From contig DDWT01000018.1 of NCBI GenBank assembly GCA_002347365.1, forward strand, positions 1 through 26,292: a stretch of DNA of 26,292 bases, in the 5' to 3' direction. The notes beneath the pieces were generated by a model that had not been told where the DNA came from, did not search any database, and saw nothing but the letters and a program-made list of their open reading frames with translations. Numbering within the stretch: position 1 is the first letter of the stretch; every line of letters begins with the position of its first letter. This stretch comes from Actinobacteria bacterium UBA2279 (GTDB taxonomy: Bacteria; Actinomycetota; Coriobacteriia; Anaerosomatales; Anaerosomataceae). Of this stretch, positions 7,358 to 14,568 are shown in pieces. The position numbers were made by a program, and so were the translations under genes.

Positions 7358-7846
7358 TCACGCCTCTTCGATGGCGTTTGTGAAGTTATGGCTCAGCAGG
7401 CCGAGCAGCCTGCGCAGTTCCGAGCGATCTGTCTCGGTCATCGGGCCGACGCCTGCGCGGATCAGCTGCGCGAAGACGCTCTCCATGCGGGTCACCAGAA
7501 CGCGACCTGCCTGAGTGAGATAGATGCGAACGAGGCGCTGATCGTGTTCGTCTGGTAGACGTTCGACCACGCCCGAGGCCTCCATCTTCTGGAGCATGGT
7601 GGTGACGGTGGGCCGTGACACATGCAGTTTGTCGGCGAGTTCGGACTGGCTGAGTCCGTCGTTGTGCGAGAGCACATGCAGACACCCGGCCTGTGCCGGG
7701 TGCGTCTCCTCGCCTGCAAGCAGTTTCATCATCAGGCGCCGCTGCAGCATCATGGCGTTCTTGAATTCGAGGAACACGCCGTAGGAATCAAGTCCGACAC
7801 CGGCAGGTGGTGACATCTCGGAATCGACGGGAGGCATGTGATGCAT
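7358..7846 (-). CDS. MarR family transcriptional regulator
   Basis: This 162-residue protein has the MarR layout: a dimerisation helix (LEFKNAMMLQRRLMMKLL), a winged helix with GLSQSELADKLHVSRPTVTTMLQKMEASGVVERLPDEHDQRLVRIYLT (recognition helix and wing with DxR), and a C-terminal dimerisation helix. The N-terminus (MHHMPPVDSEM) is His/Met rich. The start is supported by AAAGGAAG. It is the first gene of the operon with the two ABC exporter subunits, so it probably represses its own transcription and theirs until a ligand binds. The tandem palindromes at 7886-7912 are the obvious operators. The family call is secure; the ligand is unknown. Confidence 0.93.
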   Translation of the reverse strand: MHHMPPVDSEMSPPAGVGLDSYGVFLEFKNAMMLQRRLMMKLLAGEETHPAQAGCLHVLSHNDGLSQSELADKLHVSRPTVTTMLQKMEASGVVERLPDEHDQRLVRIYLTQAGRVLVTRMESVFAQLIRAGVGPMTETDRSELRRLLGLLSHNFTNAIEEA

Positions 7847-7885
7847 AATGGCTTCCTTTGGCAGGTCGGATGAGCGGCACTATAG

Positions 7886-7912
7886 TTAGCTGGCTAATAG
7901 TTAGATAGCTAA
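7886..7912. promoter_or_regulatory. Two tandem palindromic operators, probable MarR sites
   Basis: TTAGCTGGCTAA (7886-7897, perfect arms TTAGC/GCTAA) and TTAGATAGCTAA (7901-7912, arms TTAG/CTAA) are spaced 15 bases apart inside an AT-rich patch. They lie 40-67 bases upstream of the marR start. AT-rich -10-like hexamers (TATACT on plus at 7913, TATAGT on minus at 7884-7879) flank them, so bound repressor would block RNA polymerase. The DUF2177 gene on the other side may be controlled too. Confidence 0.7.
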
Positions 7913-8010
7913 TATACTGACTGTGTCAACGTTGCGCAAGCCCCGATCAGCTGATTCCGTAGCGAAGGGGTATCCACTTCGTACAACACACCGATTGCAG
8001 GGAGGACTAC

Positions 8011-8418
8011 ATGTCGCTCGGCAAGCAAGTCGCGCTTTACGCGATAACACTCGTGGTGTTTCTCGGTATCGATACCGTCTGGCTCGTCACGATGTCCGAT
8101 CGCTTCTACAAGAAGAATCTCGGCGACTTGATGCGCGAAAGCCCGAACCTTCCTGTAGCGCTCGGGTTCTACCTGCTCTACGTGCTGGTGCTGCTGATCG
8201 TCGTCGTGATGCCTGCTGTGGACAAAGGCTCGCTTGCGCAGGCGGCAGGCTTCGGCGTACTGCTCGGCCTCGCGGCGTACGGGACATACGACATCACGAA
8301 CCTTTCCACGATCCGAGACTGGCCTGTCGTCGTGACCATCGTCGATCTGATCTGGGGCGGCACGCTCACCGGAGTGGTGTCTACGGTGGGGTACCTCGTA
8401 GCGAACTGGCTGAAGTAG
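8011..8418 (+). CDS. DUF2177 family membrane protein
   Basis: This 135-residue protein has four predicted membrane helices. It carries the DUF2177 hallmarks IDTVWL near the first helix, LGFYLLYVLVL, the stretch AAYGTYDITNLSTIRDWP, and VDLIWGG in the last helix. The length matches the family. No biochemical function is known to me. GGGAGG precedes the ATG. It faces away from the marR-exporter operon and precedes a lipoprotein gene by 30 bases, probably in one transcript. Confidence 0.88.
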   Translation: MSLGKQVALYAITLVVFLGIDTVWLVTMSDRFYKKNLGDLMRESPNLPVALGFYLLYVLVLLIVVVMPAVDKGSLAQAAGFGVLLGLAAYGTYDITNLSTIRDWPVVVTIVDLIWGGTLTGVVSTVGYLVANWLK

Positions 8419-8448
8419 AATCTTGCTGTCGTCGCCAGAGGAGGTCTC

Positions 8449-9015
8449 ATGACTCGCCGTTTTCTGTCAGCGCTGCTCGCTGCAACAGTGATTGCCGCCA
8501 TCGTTCCGGCGGGTGGGTGCTCGTCCGGATCGGGGACCGGTGAGCCGGTGGCCGAGGATCCGGGTGGCCCCACTGAAGCGCAGATCGCATCGGCATTCGA
8601 GTCGATGCATCCGGGCTTCACCGCGAAGGAGATCGTTGCGAACGACGGGCAGTGGCTCGTTGCCGGGCAGTCTGAAGACGTACCTGCGTTCTGGATACGT
8701 ACGTGGGTGGCGCCGGTGCCCGATGGGGATGTCACGACGGTCGTCGATGGCATGGAGTGGAGCACCGCGCGCGATCTTCAGGAGGTCACCGAGAACGCAG
8801 GGCTGATGCCCGGCGACATGCGGGTGCAGTTCATGCAGGCGGTCGTGGATGATGTCGGGATCGATGACGCCGAGCATCCCGGGGGGTTCGCCACATCGGT
8901 GAGCGTCGTCAGCAACATGGACATGCGCGTAGGTTTCACGAGTGACACCGGCGACTTGAACTCGCTTGACTACGTACTCGATCTTGCGTCGGGAGACTGG
9001 GTTCCGGCTCCCTGA
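8449..9015 (+). CDS. Predicted lipoprotein, function unknown
   Basis: The 188-residue protein starts with MTRRF, a hydrophobic segment and the lipobox PAGGC with the lipidated cysteine at residue 24, followed by a short Gly/Ser/Glu linker. The remainder (about 45-188) is a soluble domain rich in Val, Asp and Trp with repeated beta-like segments. It matches nothing I know. AGAGGAGG lies seven bases before the ATG. It probably shares a transcript with the DUF2177 gene. Confidence 0.85.
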   Translation: MTRRFLSALLAATVIAAIVPAGGCSSGSGTGEPVAEDPGGPTEAQIASAFESMHPGFTAKEIVANDGQWLVAGQSEDVPAFWIRTWVAPVPDGDVTTVVDGMEWSTARDLQEVTENAGLMPGDMRVQFMQAVVDDVGIDDAEHPGGFATSVSVVSNMDMRVGFTSDTGDLNSLDYVLDLASGDWVPAP

Positions 9016-9094
9016 TATCTGCGAGCCGTTGCTCACGCGACACGCATTTGCGGTAGGATTCGCGGTCTGCGCGGCGAATAGTCGCGTAGGAGGG

Positions 9095-9155
9095 ACCGTT
9101 GCACGGTGCATCATTGGGCCTCCGGACCCCGGAACGTCGGGTGGCCGAGGTGCCC
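9095..9155 (+). other. Structured 5' leader of the radical SAM gene (unassigned)
   Basis: The 191-base gap before the radical SAM gene holds a hairpin ACCGT-TGC-ACGGT (9095-9107) and then a long imperfect GC-rich stem. In that stem GGGC pairs with GCCC (9116-9119 with 9152-9155), CGG with CCG and ACCC with GGGT (9126-9129 with 9139-9142). There is no run of T after it, so it is not a typical terminator. I tested it by eye against cobalamin, SAM, THF, glycine, ZTP, T-box, 6S and SRP RNA patterns and found no match. It may be a leader element or simply GC-rich sequence. Confidence 0.35.
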
Positions 9156-9206
9156 CACACACGGGCCTGCTTCTCCCTGAATGCGGAGCCAGAGTAAGGA
9201 CGTGTA

Positions 9207-10538
9207 ATGCTGTCTGAACGCCTTGTCACCTCAGTCATGAGGTTCTACAACAAATCCTATCTCGCTCAGGACCCGATCGAGCTAGACATGATGCCGGAGC
9301 CCAGGCCCGGGAACGGCTACGTTCTCTACGCCCATGTCCCGTTCTGCGAGCGGCTATGCCCCTACTGTTCCTTTAATCGTTTCCTCTACGCGGAGCCGCG
9401 CGCACGGAGCTACTTCAAGGCGTTGCGCACGGAGATGCGGATGGTCGCCGACCTCGGCTACGATTTCGCCTCCCTCTACATCGGCGGTGGCACGCCCACG
9501 ATCCTTCTCGACGAGCTGTGTGAGACGATCGATCTCGCCCGTCAGCTCTTCCCCGGAATCAAAGAGGTCTCTGCCGAGACGAGCCCCAACCTGCTCAACG
9601 ACGAGACCATTGACGCACTGTGCGAGCGCGTTCAGCGTTTCTCGGTGGGCGTCCAGTCCTTTGACGACGCCCTGCTCACGCAGATGGCGCGTCGCGACAA
9701 GTACGGCAGCAGCGAGCAGGTCTTTGAGGCTGTACGCGCAGCGGTAGGCAAGTTCCATTCGCTGAATGTGGACATGATATTCAACTTCCCGAGTCAGACG
9801 ATGGCGATGCTTGAACGCGATATCGAGCTCGTGAAGGCGACCGGAGCGAATCAAACGACGTTCTACCCGCTCATGGTGTCGCCGAAGAACCGCCGCCAGA
9901 TCAAGACGGACATCGGAGCGGTCGACTTCGAGCGCGAGCGCGTGTACTACGACACCATATGCGACGGTCTTGCCCCCGATTTCGCGCCTGGGTCGGCATG
10001 GACGTTCTCGCGAGAAGCTGGCGGAATGATCGATGAGTACATCGTGGACTACGAGGAGTATCTGGGCGTCGGCTCAGGAGCTCTGTCATTCATCGACGAC
10101 CGCATCTACGGCAACACCTTCTCGCTCAGGGAATATGAGACCCGCGTCGCCGCCGGCAAGATGTCGGTGTGCAATCGCGGTATGGAGTACAAGGGCAAGG
10201 CGCGCATGCGCTACCGGTTCGTCACCGACCTCTTCGGGCTGCGTTTGGACAAGCAGCGCTTCTTGCAGGATTTCGGCATTCCCGTAGAGCGCGGACTTCG
10301 CATGGAGCTCACCTTCATGAAGGCAGTCGGGGGAATCGCCACCGACGACGATCGGGAGATCACACTCACACACAAGGGGCGCTATCTCCTGCTGGTGATG
10401 ATGCGCGAGATGCTTGCCGCATCCAATGATCACCGCGACCAGGCGCGTGCAGCGCTTCCGCCGGACGAGAAGATGCTGCTGTTCGAGAATCGCCAGCAGT
10501 GCTCGACGCATCTCGAGGAGTGTCTCGCGGCCAGCTGA
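9207..10538 (+). CDS. Radical SAM protein of the HemN/HemW (coproporphyrinogen oxidase-like) family
   Basis: This 443-residue protein has the radical SAM cluster motif CERLCPYC (C47, C51, C54; CX3CX2C), the SAM-binding IGGGTPT, and the HemN-type AETSPNLL and RFSVGVQSF segments, followed by a C-terminal HemN-like domain. True HemN enzymes have a fourth cysteine (CX3CX2CXC), which is absent here. That argues for a HemW heme chaperone or a related heme-modifying enzyme rather than coproporphyrinogen dehydrogenase. It is about 60 residues longer than most HemW. TAAGGA precedes the ATG. No other heme gene is in the window, so the substrate is open. Confidence 0.85.
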   Translation: MLSERLVTSVMRFYNKSYLAQDPIELDMMPEPRPGNGYVLYAHVPFCERLCPYCSFNRFLYAEPRARSYFKALRTEMRMVADLGYDFASLYIGGGTPTILLDELCETIDLARQLFPGIKEVSAETSPNLLNDETIDALCERVQRFSVGVQSFDDALLTQMARRDKYGSSEQVFEAVRAAVGKFHSLNVDMIFNFPSQTMAMLERDIELVKATGANQTTFYPLMVSPKNRRQIKTDIGAVDFERERVYYDTICDGLAPDFAPGSAWTFSREAGGMIDEYIVDYEEYLGVGSGALSFIDDRIYGNTFSLREYETRVAAGKMSVCNRGMEYKGKARMRYRFVTDLFGLRLDKQRFLQDFGIPVERGLRMELTFMKAVGGIATDDDREITLTHKGRYLLLVMMREMLAASNDHRDQARAALPPDEKMLLFENRQQCSTHLEECLAAS

Positions 10539-10578
10539 GCCAGTACCGCTCGTCGCTCGACCTCCACTGTGACAAGAC

Positions 10579-10618
10579 ACGCCCTGTCCTGAAGGACTAC
10601 TCTTCGGATAGGGCGTTT
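10579..10618 (+). terminator. Hairpin terminator after the radical SAM gene
   Basis: ACGCCCTGTCC (10579-10589) pairs with GGATAGGGCGT (10606-10616) around a 16-base loop and is followed by only a short T run (TTTGC). It lies 40 bases after the stop and 22 bases before the next start. The weak U tract makes termination likely but perhaps incomplete. Confidence 0.55.
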
Positions 10619-10637
10619 GCATCACAGGAGGTATCGG

Positions 10638-10982
10638 ATGGCACAGTACATGGAGCCCTACGGCTTCGGTGATGAGTTCACCACCGACCACGCGCAGTGG
10701 ATGCTTGACCGCTACTGCAAAGTGCTCATCGAGACCGGCCATCAACCTGAGCCCTATCCGGATATCGAGGAGCACGTCGGCGCGAACCGATTTCACACGC
10801 CACGGCTGGAAACGCTGAACCACGCGCTTTGGATGTGCAACAAGACGCGAGAGTTCATGCGTCAGGGGCGCATGGCGAAGTCCTACCGCTGGATAGGCAT
10901 GATTCAGGGCATCCTATTCATGAACGGCGTGTACAGTCTGGCTGAGCTGAAACAGCACAATCGGGTTGAGTCCGAGGGATAG
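10638..10982 (+). CDS. Hypothetical soluble protein
   Basis: This 114-residue protein has no signal peptide or membrane segment. It is aromatic and histidine rich (YMEPYGFGDEF at the start, HTPRLETLNHALWMC in the middle) and ends in a helical stretch with KSYRWIGMIQGILFMNG. The RWIGMIQG segment recalls short proteins of unknown function in anaerobes, but I cannot name a family. The start is set by a perfect AGGAGG seven bases before the ATG; an earlier in-frame codon lies inside the terminator hairpin. Confidence 0.75.
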   Translation: MAQYMEPYGFGDEFTTDHAQWMLDRYCKVLIETGHQPEPYPDIEEHVGANRFHTPRLETLNHALWMCNKTREFMRQGRMAKSYRWIGMIQGILFMNGVYSLAELKQHNRVESEG

Positions 10983-11043
10983 CAGGCGACTCGGCGCAAG
11001 CCGCGCTGTTCAGGCCGAAGGCAACGCTTTGCTGGGAGTGCAA

Positions 11044-11256
11044 GTGGATCCATATTCGCCGGTGAAAGGGAAGTGTGCGTTTTGGCGCGAACATCCCAAT
11101 GAAGAAGACACGTGGGACACGTCCGTGAAGAAAGAGAACCGGCGTGTCACCTGCACGTGCTTCATCGATGGGGACATGTGGACGGTCACGACCTCCACCG
11201 TCCCAGCCGATTGCCCGAAGCGCAACAACTGCCGCTACTACGTCCGGTCGGCCTGA
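11044..11256 (+). CDS. Small cysteine-rich protein
   Basis: This 70-residue protein carries five cysteines, in GKCAFW, VTCTCFI, ADCPKRN and NNCRYY, and several tryptophans and tyrosines, which suggests a small metal-binding or disulfide-stabilised fold. I chose the GTG at 11044 behind GGGAG; GTG 11038 and an ATG at 10966 are in frame but weaker, the latter overlapping the previous gene. It lies 61 bases after the hypothetical gene at 10638-10982 and may share its transcript. Function unknown. Confidence 0.65.
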   Translation: MDPYSPVKGKCAFWREHPNEEDTWDTSVKKENRRVTCTCFIDGDMWTVTTSTVPADCPKRNNCRYYVRSA

Positions 11257-11263
11257 CCCGGGC

Positions 11264-11296
11264 ACAAGAAAGACGACCCGACCGGGGTCGGGTCGC
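11264..11296 (-). terminator. Rho-independent terminator of the minus-strand zinc-knuckle gene
   Basis: A nine-base-pair stem, CGACCCGAC / GTCGGGTCG with a four-base loop, is followed on the minus strand by TCTTTCTTG, a usable U tract. It sits about 60 bases past the stop of the 46-residue gene. It also lies 18 bases after the stop of the plus-strand gene, but on that strand no T run follows. Confidence 0.65.
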
Positions 11297-11356
11297 CACT
11301 GGAAGCCGGCTTGTGCGGGTGTTCTTGCGAGGAGCCGGCGAATCCACTCGGTGGGT

Positions 11357-11497
11357 CTAGCGCGTCAGGTGCACGACACTCACCTTGTAGCCGTTGCCGT
11401 TGCAGTCAGGGCACGAACGATGTGCATCGCGGTCGGGACGCTCGATCTTCACGACCTTGTTGCCCCTGCACGTCGGGCAGGTCTCTTTCTTCACCAT
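11357..11497 (-). CDS. 46-residue double zinc-knuckle protein (DnaJ cysteine-rich-like)
   Basis: This very short gene encodes two CxxCxGN knuckles, CPTCRGN (residues 7-13) and CPDCNGN (30-36), separated by 16 residues. The spacing resembles one zinc site of the DnaJ/DnaJ-type cysteine-rich domain. Support for it being real: an excellent GGAGGTG seven bases before the ATG, a promoter with 17-base spacing at 11550-11578, and a terminator downstream. It is therefore probably a stand-alone transcription unit. Role unknown; such mini zinc ribbons can bind RNA or unfolded protein. Confidence 0.8.
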   Translation of the reverse strand: MVKKETCPTCRGNKVVKIERPDRDAHRSCPDCNGNGYKVSVVHLTR

Positions 11498-11549
11498 CGT
11501 GGGCACCTCCGATTCCGCCACTAACGATGGTTAAGCAACCTTCAGGCCA

Positions 11550-11578
11550 ATTATCGGCGAATCGACGACAAGAGTGAA
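11550..11578 (-). promoter_or_regulatory. Sigma70-type promoter for the zinc-knuckle gene
   Basis: On the minus strand TTCACT (11578-11573), a 17-base spacer and GATAAT (11555-11550) fit the housekeeping consensus at 4 and 5 of 6 positions. Transcription would start near 11543, leaving a leader of about 45 bases before the ATG at 11497. Confidence 0.6.
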
Positions 11579-11644
11579 GTCCCAATGGACCTGAAGTTCG
11601 GTCCAGCCGTCCCAGGGGCCGCATACCAGGGTGACGCTCGGGCG

Positions 11645-13318
11645 CTACGGAGAGGCTGTGTCCGCCCCGACCGTGCCCGAGCCTTCCCCGGGCACGATAA
11701 GGACCGGCACGTCCAGAGCATCGAGAACCCGGTGCTGCTTAGTCCGAAGCGGCGACCGGGTTGCGAACGCTCCGCGGCTCAATGGCGCCCCGAGAACCAC
11801 CATACTTGCCCCCAGTTCCTCGGCGAGGTCGGCTATGCCGCGTTCCAGCGCTCGCGCTCGCACAAGGCGCGTGTCCACCAGCATTCCGCGATCTCTGACG
11901 GCCTCCGCAAGGACTTCCAGTCCTCGCTGCGCCTGCGTCAGCGATTCGGCCACGGTATAGCCGCGCTCGGGAGTGACGACGTGAGCGAGGATGATCGTGG
12001 GAGGGCACTCGCCGTGCGGTATCACAGCATCGAGGGTTCGCATCAGGCGATCGGGCGTGAGCATGCGACTGACCGGCACCAGGATGATCCGCTCGGGGCA
12101 CACCAGGGTCTCGTCGGCCGCCTCCGGAGCCTGCTCGGCCTCGAGTAGGCACGAGACCGCCTTCTTGGTGAGTACCGGGCCGACGATCTCGAAGACGACG
12201 ATCGCAGCGAGTACGACTGCGTTCACCGTGGCGCCGATCTCCGGGAAAGCCTGGGCGGCGTGCAGCGCGAGACCGACCGCTACGCCTGCCTGTGGAAGCA
12301 TCCCAAGACCGAACCACGCCGACTGGCGCATGTCATATCCGGCCGCGAGCGAACCCGTGAAGCCGGCGATGAACTTGCCCAGGGCGCGGGCGACGATGTA
12401 GGCGATCGCGAGCAACCCGCCGGTGACGACAGAGGCGAGCTCAAGGTGCGCTCCTGCAAGGGTGAAGAAGATGATGTAGACGGGGTACTCAACCGTCCTC
12501 AGCGAGCGGAAGATCCGCTCGCGCGTGTTGCGGCCCTCTTCGACCGTGGCGACCGTGATTCCGGCGACGAGCGGTGCGAGCAGGGAGGAGACGCCGATCG
12601 CCTCGGCAAGAGCCACAACGAGCAGCACGTTGGTGAGACCCAGGGCGAGCATCTCGCCTTCCTGGAAGACGCGCTCGAGCAGCTTCGCAAGCAGCACGCC
12701 GGCGATGATGCCCAGCAGCACTGCACCGCCGATCTGCTTCCCGGTCTCAAGAAGCGCGGCGCCGACGCTCTTGTGGATGTTGAGTGAGAGCATCAGAAAC
12801 GGTGTGACCACCGAGTAGAGAACGACGGTGGCGATGTTATCCAGCGCGGACGTGCCGAGAAGGGTGTCGCATCCTCGTCCTTTGGCGCCCATCTCGGAGA
12901 TGACAGCCATGACGGTGGCGGGCGCGCCGGATATCGCGATGATGGCGAGCAGCCACACATAGGCGGGCTGGTCCGGAGCCACCATTCTGACGGCGAGCGC
13001 CACCAGTACACCGGGAATGAGTAAGTTAAGCGCCGAGGTGAACCAGAACGACCAGTGATGCCGCGCGAGCATCTTGCGCGTCAGTTCCTCGCCGATGAGG
13101 AAGACGATAAGGCCGAGGGCGAGGGGTTCTGCAAACCCGATCTTCTGCAGGAGTTCAGCGCTGAGGAAACCGAGTCCGTGCGGGCCGACCAAGACTCCCA
13201 CGAGAAGGAAGCCCGTGACCGCGGGCAGGTTCAGCCGCCCGATGAGCCGGGCGCCCATATAGCCAAGCCATATGAGCGTCCCGACGACTACGATGTCGAG
13301 CCAGACGACCTCGTTCAC
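11645..13318 (-). CDS. CPA2-type cation:proton antiporter with C-terminal universal stress (USP) domain
   Basis: The 557-residue protein has about 12 membrane helices (residues 5-390) of the Na+/H+ exchanger fold, followed by a soluble USP-like alpha/beta domain (about 410-545, starting ERIILVPVSRML). Motifs include the first re-entrant region PAVTGFLLVGVLVGP and SALDNIATVV in the helix that normally carries the ion-binding Asp. The usual second Asp of the CPA2 DD motif (or KefC QD) appears to be Asn here. Its ATG overlaps the sufB stop (ATGA, four bases), so it is the third gene of a sufC-sufB-antiporter operon. It exchanges a monovalent cation for protons; ion and regulator are unknown. The USP domain suggests gating by a nucleotide. 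Confidence 0.88.
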   Translation of the reverse strand: MNEVVWLDIVVVGTLIWLGYMGARLIGRLNLPAVTGFLLVGVLVGPHGLGFLSAELLQKIGFAEPLALGLIVFLIGEELTRKMLARHHWSFWFTSALNLLIPGVLVALAVRMVAPDQPAYVWLLAIIAISGAPATVMAVISEMGAKGRGCDTLLGTSALDNIATVVLYSVVTPFLMLSLNIHKSVGAALLETGKQIGGAVLLGIIAGVLLAKLLERVFQEGEMLALGLTNVLLVVALAEAIGVSSLLAPLVAGITVATVEEGRNTRERIFRSLRTVEYPVYIIFFTLAGAHLELASVVTGGLLAIAYIVARALGKFIAGFTGSLAAGYDMRQSAWFGLGMLPQAGVAVGLALHAAQAFPEIGATVNAVVLAAIVVFEIVGPVLTKKAVSCLLEAEQAPEAADETLVCPERIILVPVSRMLTPDRLMRTLDAVIPHGECPPTIILAHVVTPERGYTVAESLTQAQRGLEVLAEAVRDRGMLVDTRLVRARALERGIADLAEELGASMVVLGAPLSRGAFATRSPLRTKQHRVLDALDVPVLIVPGEGSGTVGADTASP

Positions 13319-14568
13319 AAAGACTCCTTCGCCGTCTCCTCAAGCGCTTTGTCGATCTGCCTGCGAAGCGCGGGCGGCAGACCCGGGATGTCGAGATCGA
13401 GGAAGCCACGCGTGATCATCGAGATCGCCTCATCTTTGGGCACACCGCGCGACATGAGGTAGTAGATCTCCTCGGCGGCGATCGGTGAGATCGCGGCTTC
13501 GTGGCTGAGTTCTGCGCCCGGTGCGCCGACGCTTGCGAGGTCCGGTATCGCCCACTGCGTGGATTCCTCGGACTGCACGATGCCGCGACAGTCCAGATGC
13601 GCCTTGCAGTCGTTGTTCTTGCCGATGAGCCGGCCGCGGCTGTAGATGGTGGAACGGTCGGCCGAGACGGTGCGCGCGATCGCTTCGGAACGAGTACCCG
13701 CGCCCTCGAGCGAGGTCTCAGAACCGATGTCCACGTAGCTGTCATCCAGTCCGTAGACGATGGAGTTGAACACCGCGCGCGACCGGTCGCCGATCAGGCG
13801 AGCCACCGGGAATGTCTGCAGCGAGCGCACGGGTTTGAGCATCACGTAGTTGTTCACGTAGACGCCATCCTCGTCAACGGTGACGCCGGTGCGGGGACGG
13901 ACATGGAAGTCCTCGGACCAGTTGTGGATCATCGTGAACGTCAGCTTCGCGCCCTTGCCCACGTAGAACTCCGAGATGCCGGCGTGCAGGCCGTTGCGCA
14001 CCTTGGGGTGGATGGTGCAGCCGGTGAGCACGTTGGCCTCGGCGCCCTCCTCCAGGATGATCACGCTGTGGACGTTTTGGGAGATGTTGTTCTCCGAGAC
14101 GAACAGGCACGCCTGGATGGGCTTGTCGATCTTCTGGCCGGCCTTCACGCGGATGAAGTAACCCTCGGTGCGCGTGAGCGCGACCTGGGCGGTGTACTTG
14201 TCTTTGTCGGGAGCGACGTTGCGCCAGTAGTACTTCTCATACATCAGTTCGGGATAGAGCGCGAGCGCCTCTTCGGTGCTCATGATCTCGAGCTTGTTGT
14301 CGAACATCTGCTCCACCTTGCGATAGATGGGGGAGCGGTCCATCTGGAAGTAGCTGCCCGAGCGACCCGCCTCGGTGGTATCGAAGCCGATACCCAATGC
14401 GGCCTCCTTCGTCTGCTTCTCCAGCGACTCCAGCGACTCGACCGACTGTGCGTCGGCAGCGACATCGAAGGAGGTGAGGTCGAGGTCCGGCCCGAAGGTG
14501 GCGGGCTTGCCGACGGCCGCCTCGGCGAGGCGGCGTATCTCGGCTTTACGCGCTTCTACATCTGACAT
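13315..14568 (-). CDS. sufB: SufB/SufD family Fe-S cluster scaffold protein
   Basis: This 417-residue protein has the SufBD beta-helix domain (for example YVNNYVMLKPVRSLQTFPVA, KNNDCKAHLDCRGIV) and the C-terminal helical motif HEAAISPIAAEEIYYLMSRGVPKDEAISMITRGF. It partners SufC, whose gene overlaps it by 13 bases upstream. I chose the ATG at 14568 with a GGAG site at the right distance; a GTG 18 bases upstream is less well placed. It is the only SufB/D protein in the locus and there is no SufS, SufU or SufE, so the pair fits the two-component SmsCB/SufBC type found in archaea and anaerobic bacteria. SufB would form a B2C2 complex and hold the nascent cluster. The Cys aligned with E. coli SufB Cys405 is not obvious. 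Confidence 0.9.
   Translation of the reverse strand: MSDVEARKAEIRRLAEAAVGKPATFGPDLDLTSFDVAADAQSVESLESLEKQTKEAALGIGFDTTEAGRSGSYFQMDRSPIYRKVEQMFDNKLEIMSTEEALALYPELMYEKYYWRNVAPDKDKYTAQVALTRTEGYFIRVKAGQKIDKPIQACLFVSENNISQNVHSVIILEEGAEANVLTGCTIHPKVRNGLHAGISEFYVGKGAKLTFTMIHNWSEDFHVRPRTGVTVDEDGVYVNNYVMLKPVRSLQTFPVARLIGDRSRAVFNSIVYGLDDSYVDIGSETSLEGAGTRSEAIARTVSADRSTIYSRGRLIGKNNDCKAHLDCRGIVQSEESTQWAIPDLASVGAPGAELSHEAAISPIAAEEIYYLMSRGVPKDEAISMITRGFLDLDIPGLPPALRRQIDKALEETAKESL

Noticed and set aside
9095..9155. A known riboswitch or 6S/SRP RNA
   Set aside because: None of the conserved core sequences of those classes can be found; kept only as an unassigned structured leader.
11264..11296. Plus-strand terminator for the five-cysteine protein
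   Set aside because: No T run follows the hairpin on the plus strand; the U tract is on the minus strand, so it was assigned to the zinc-knuckle gene.
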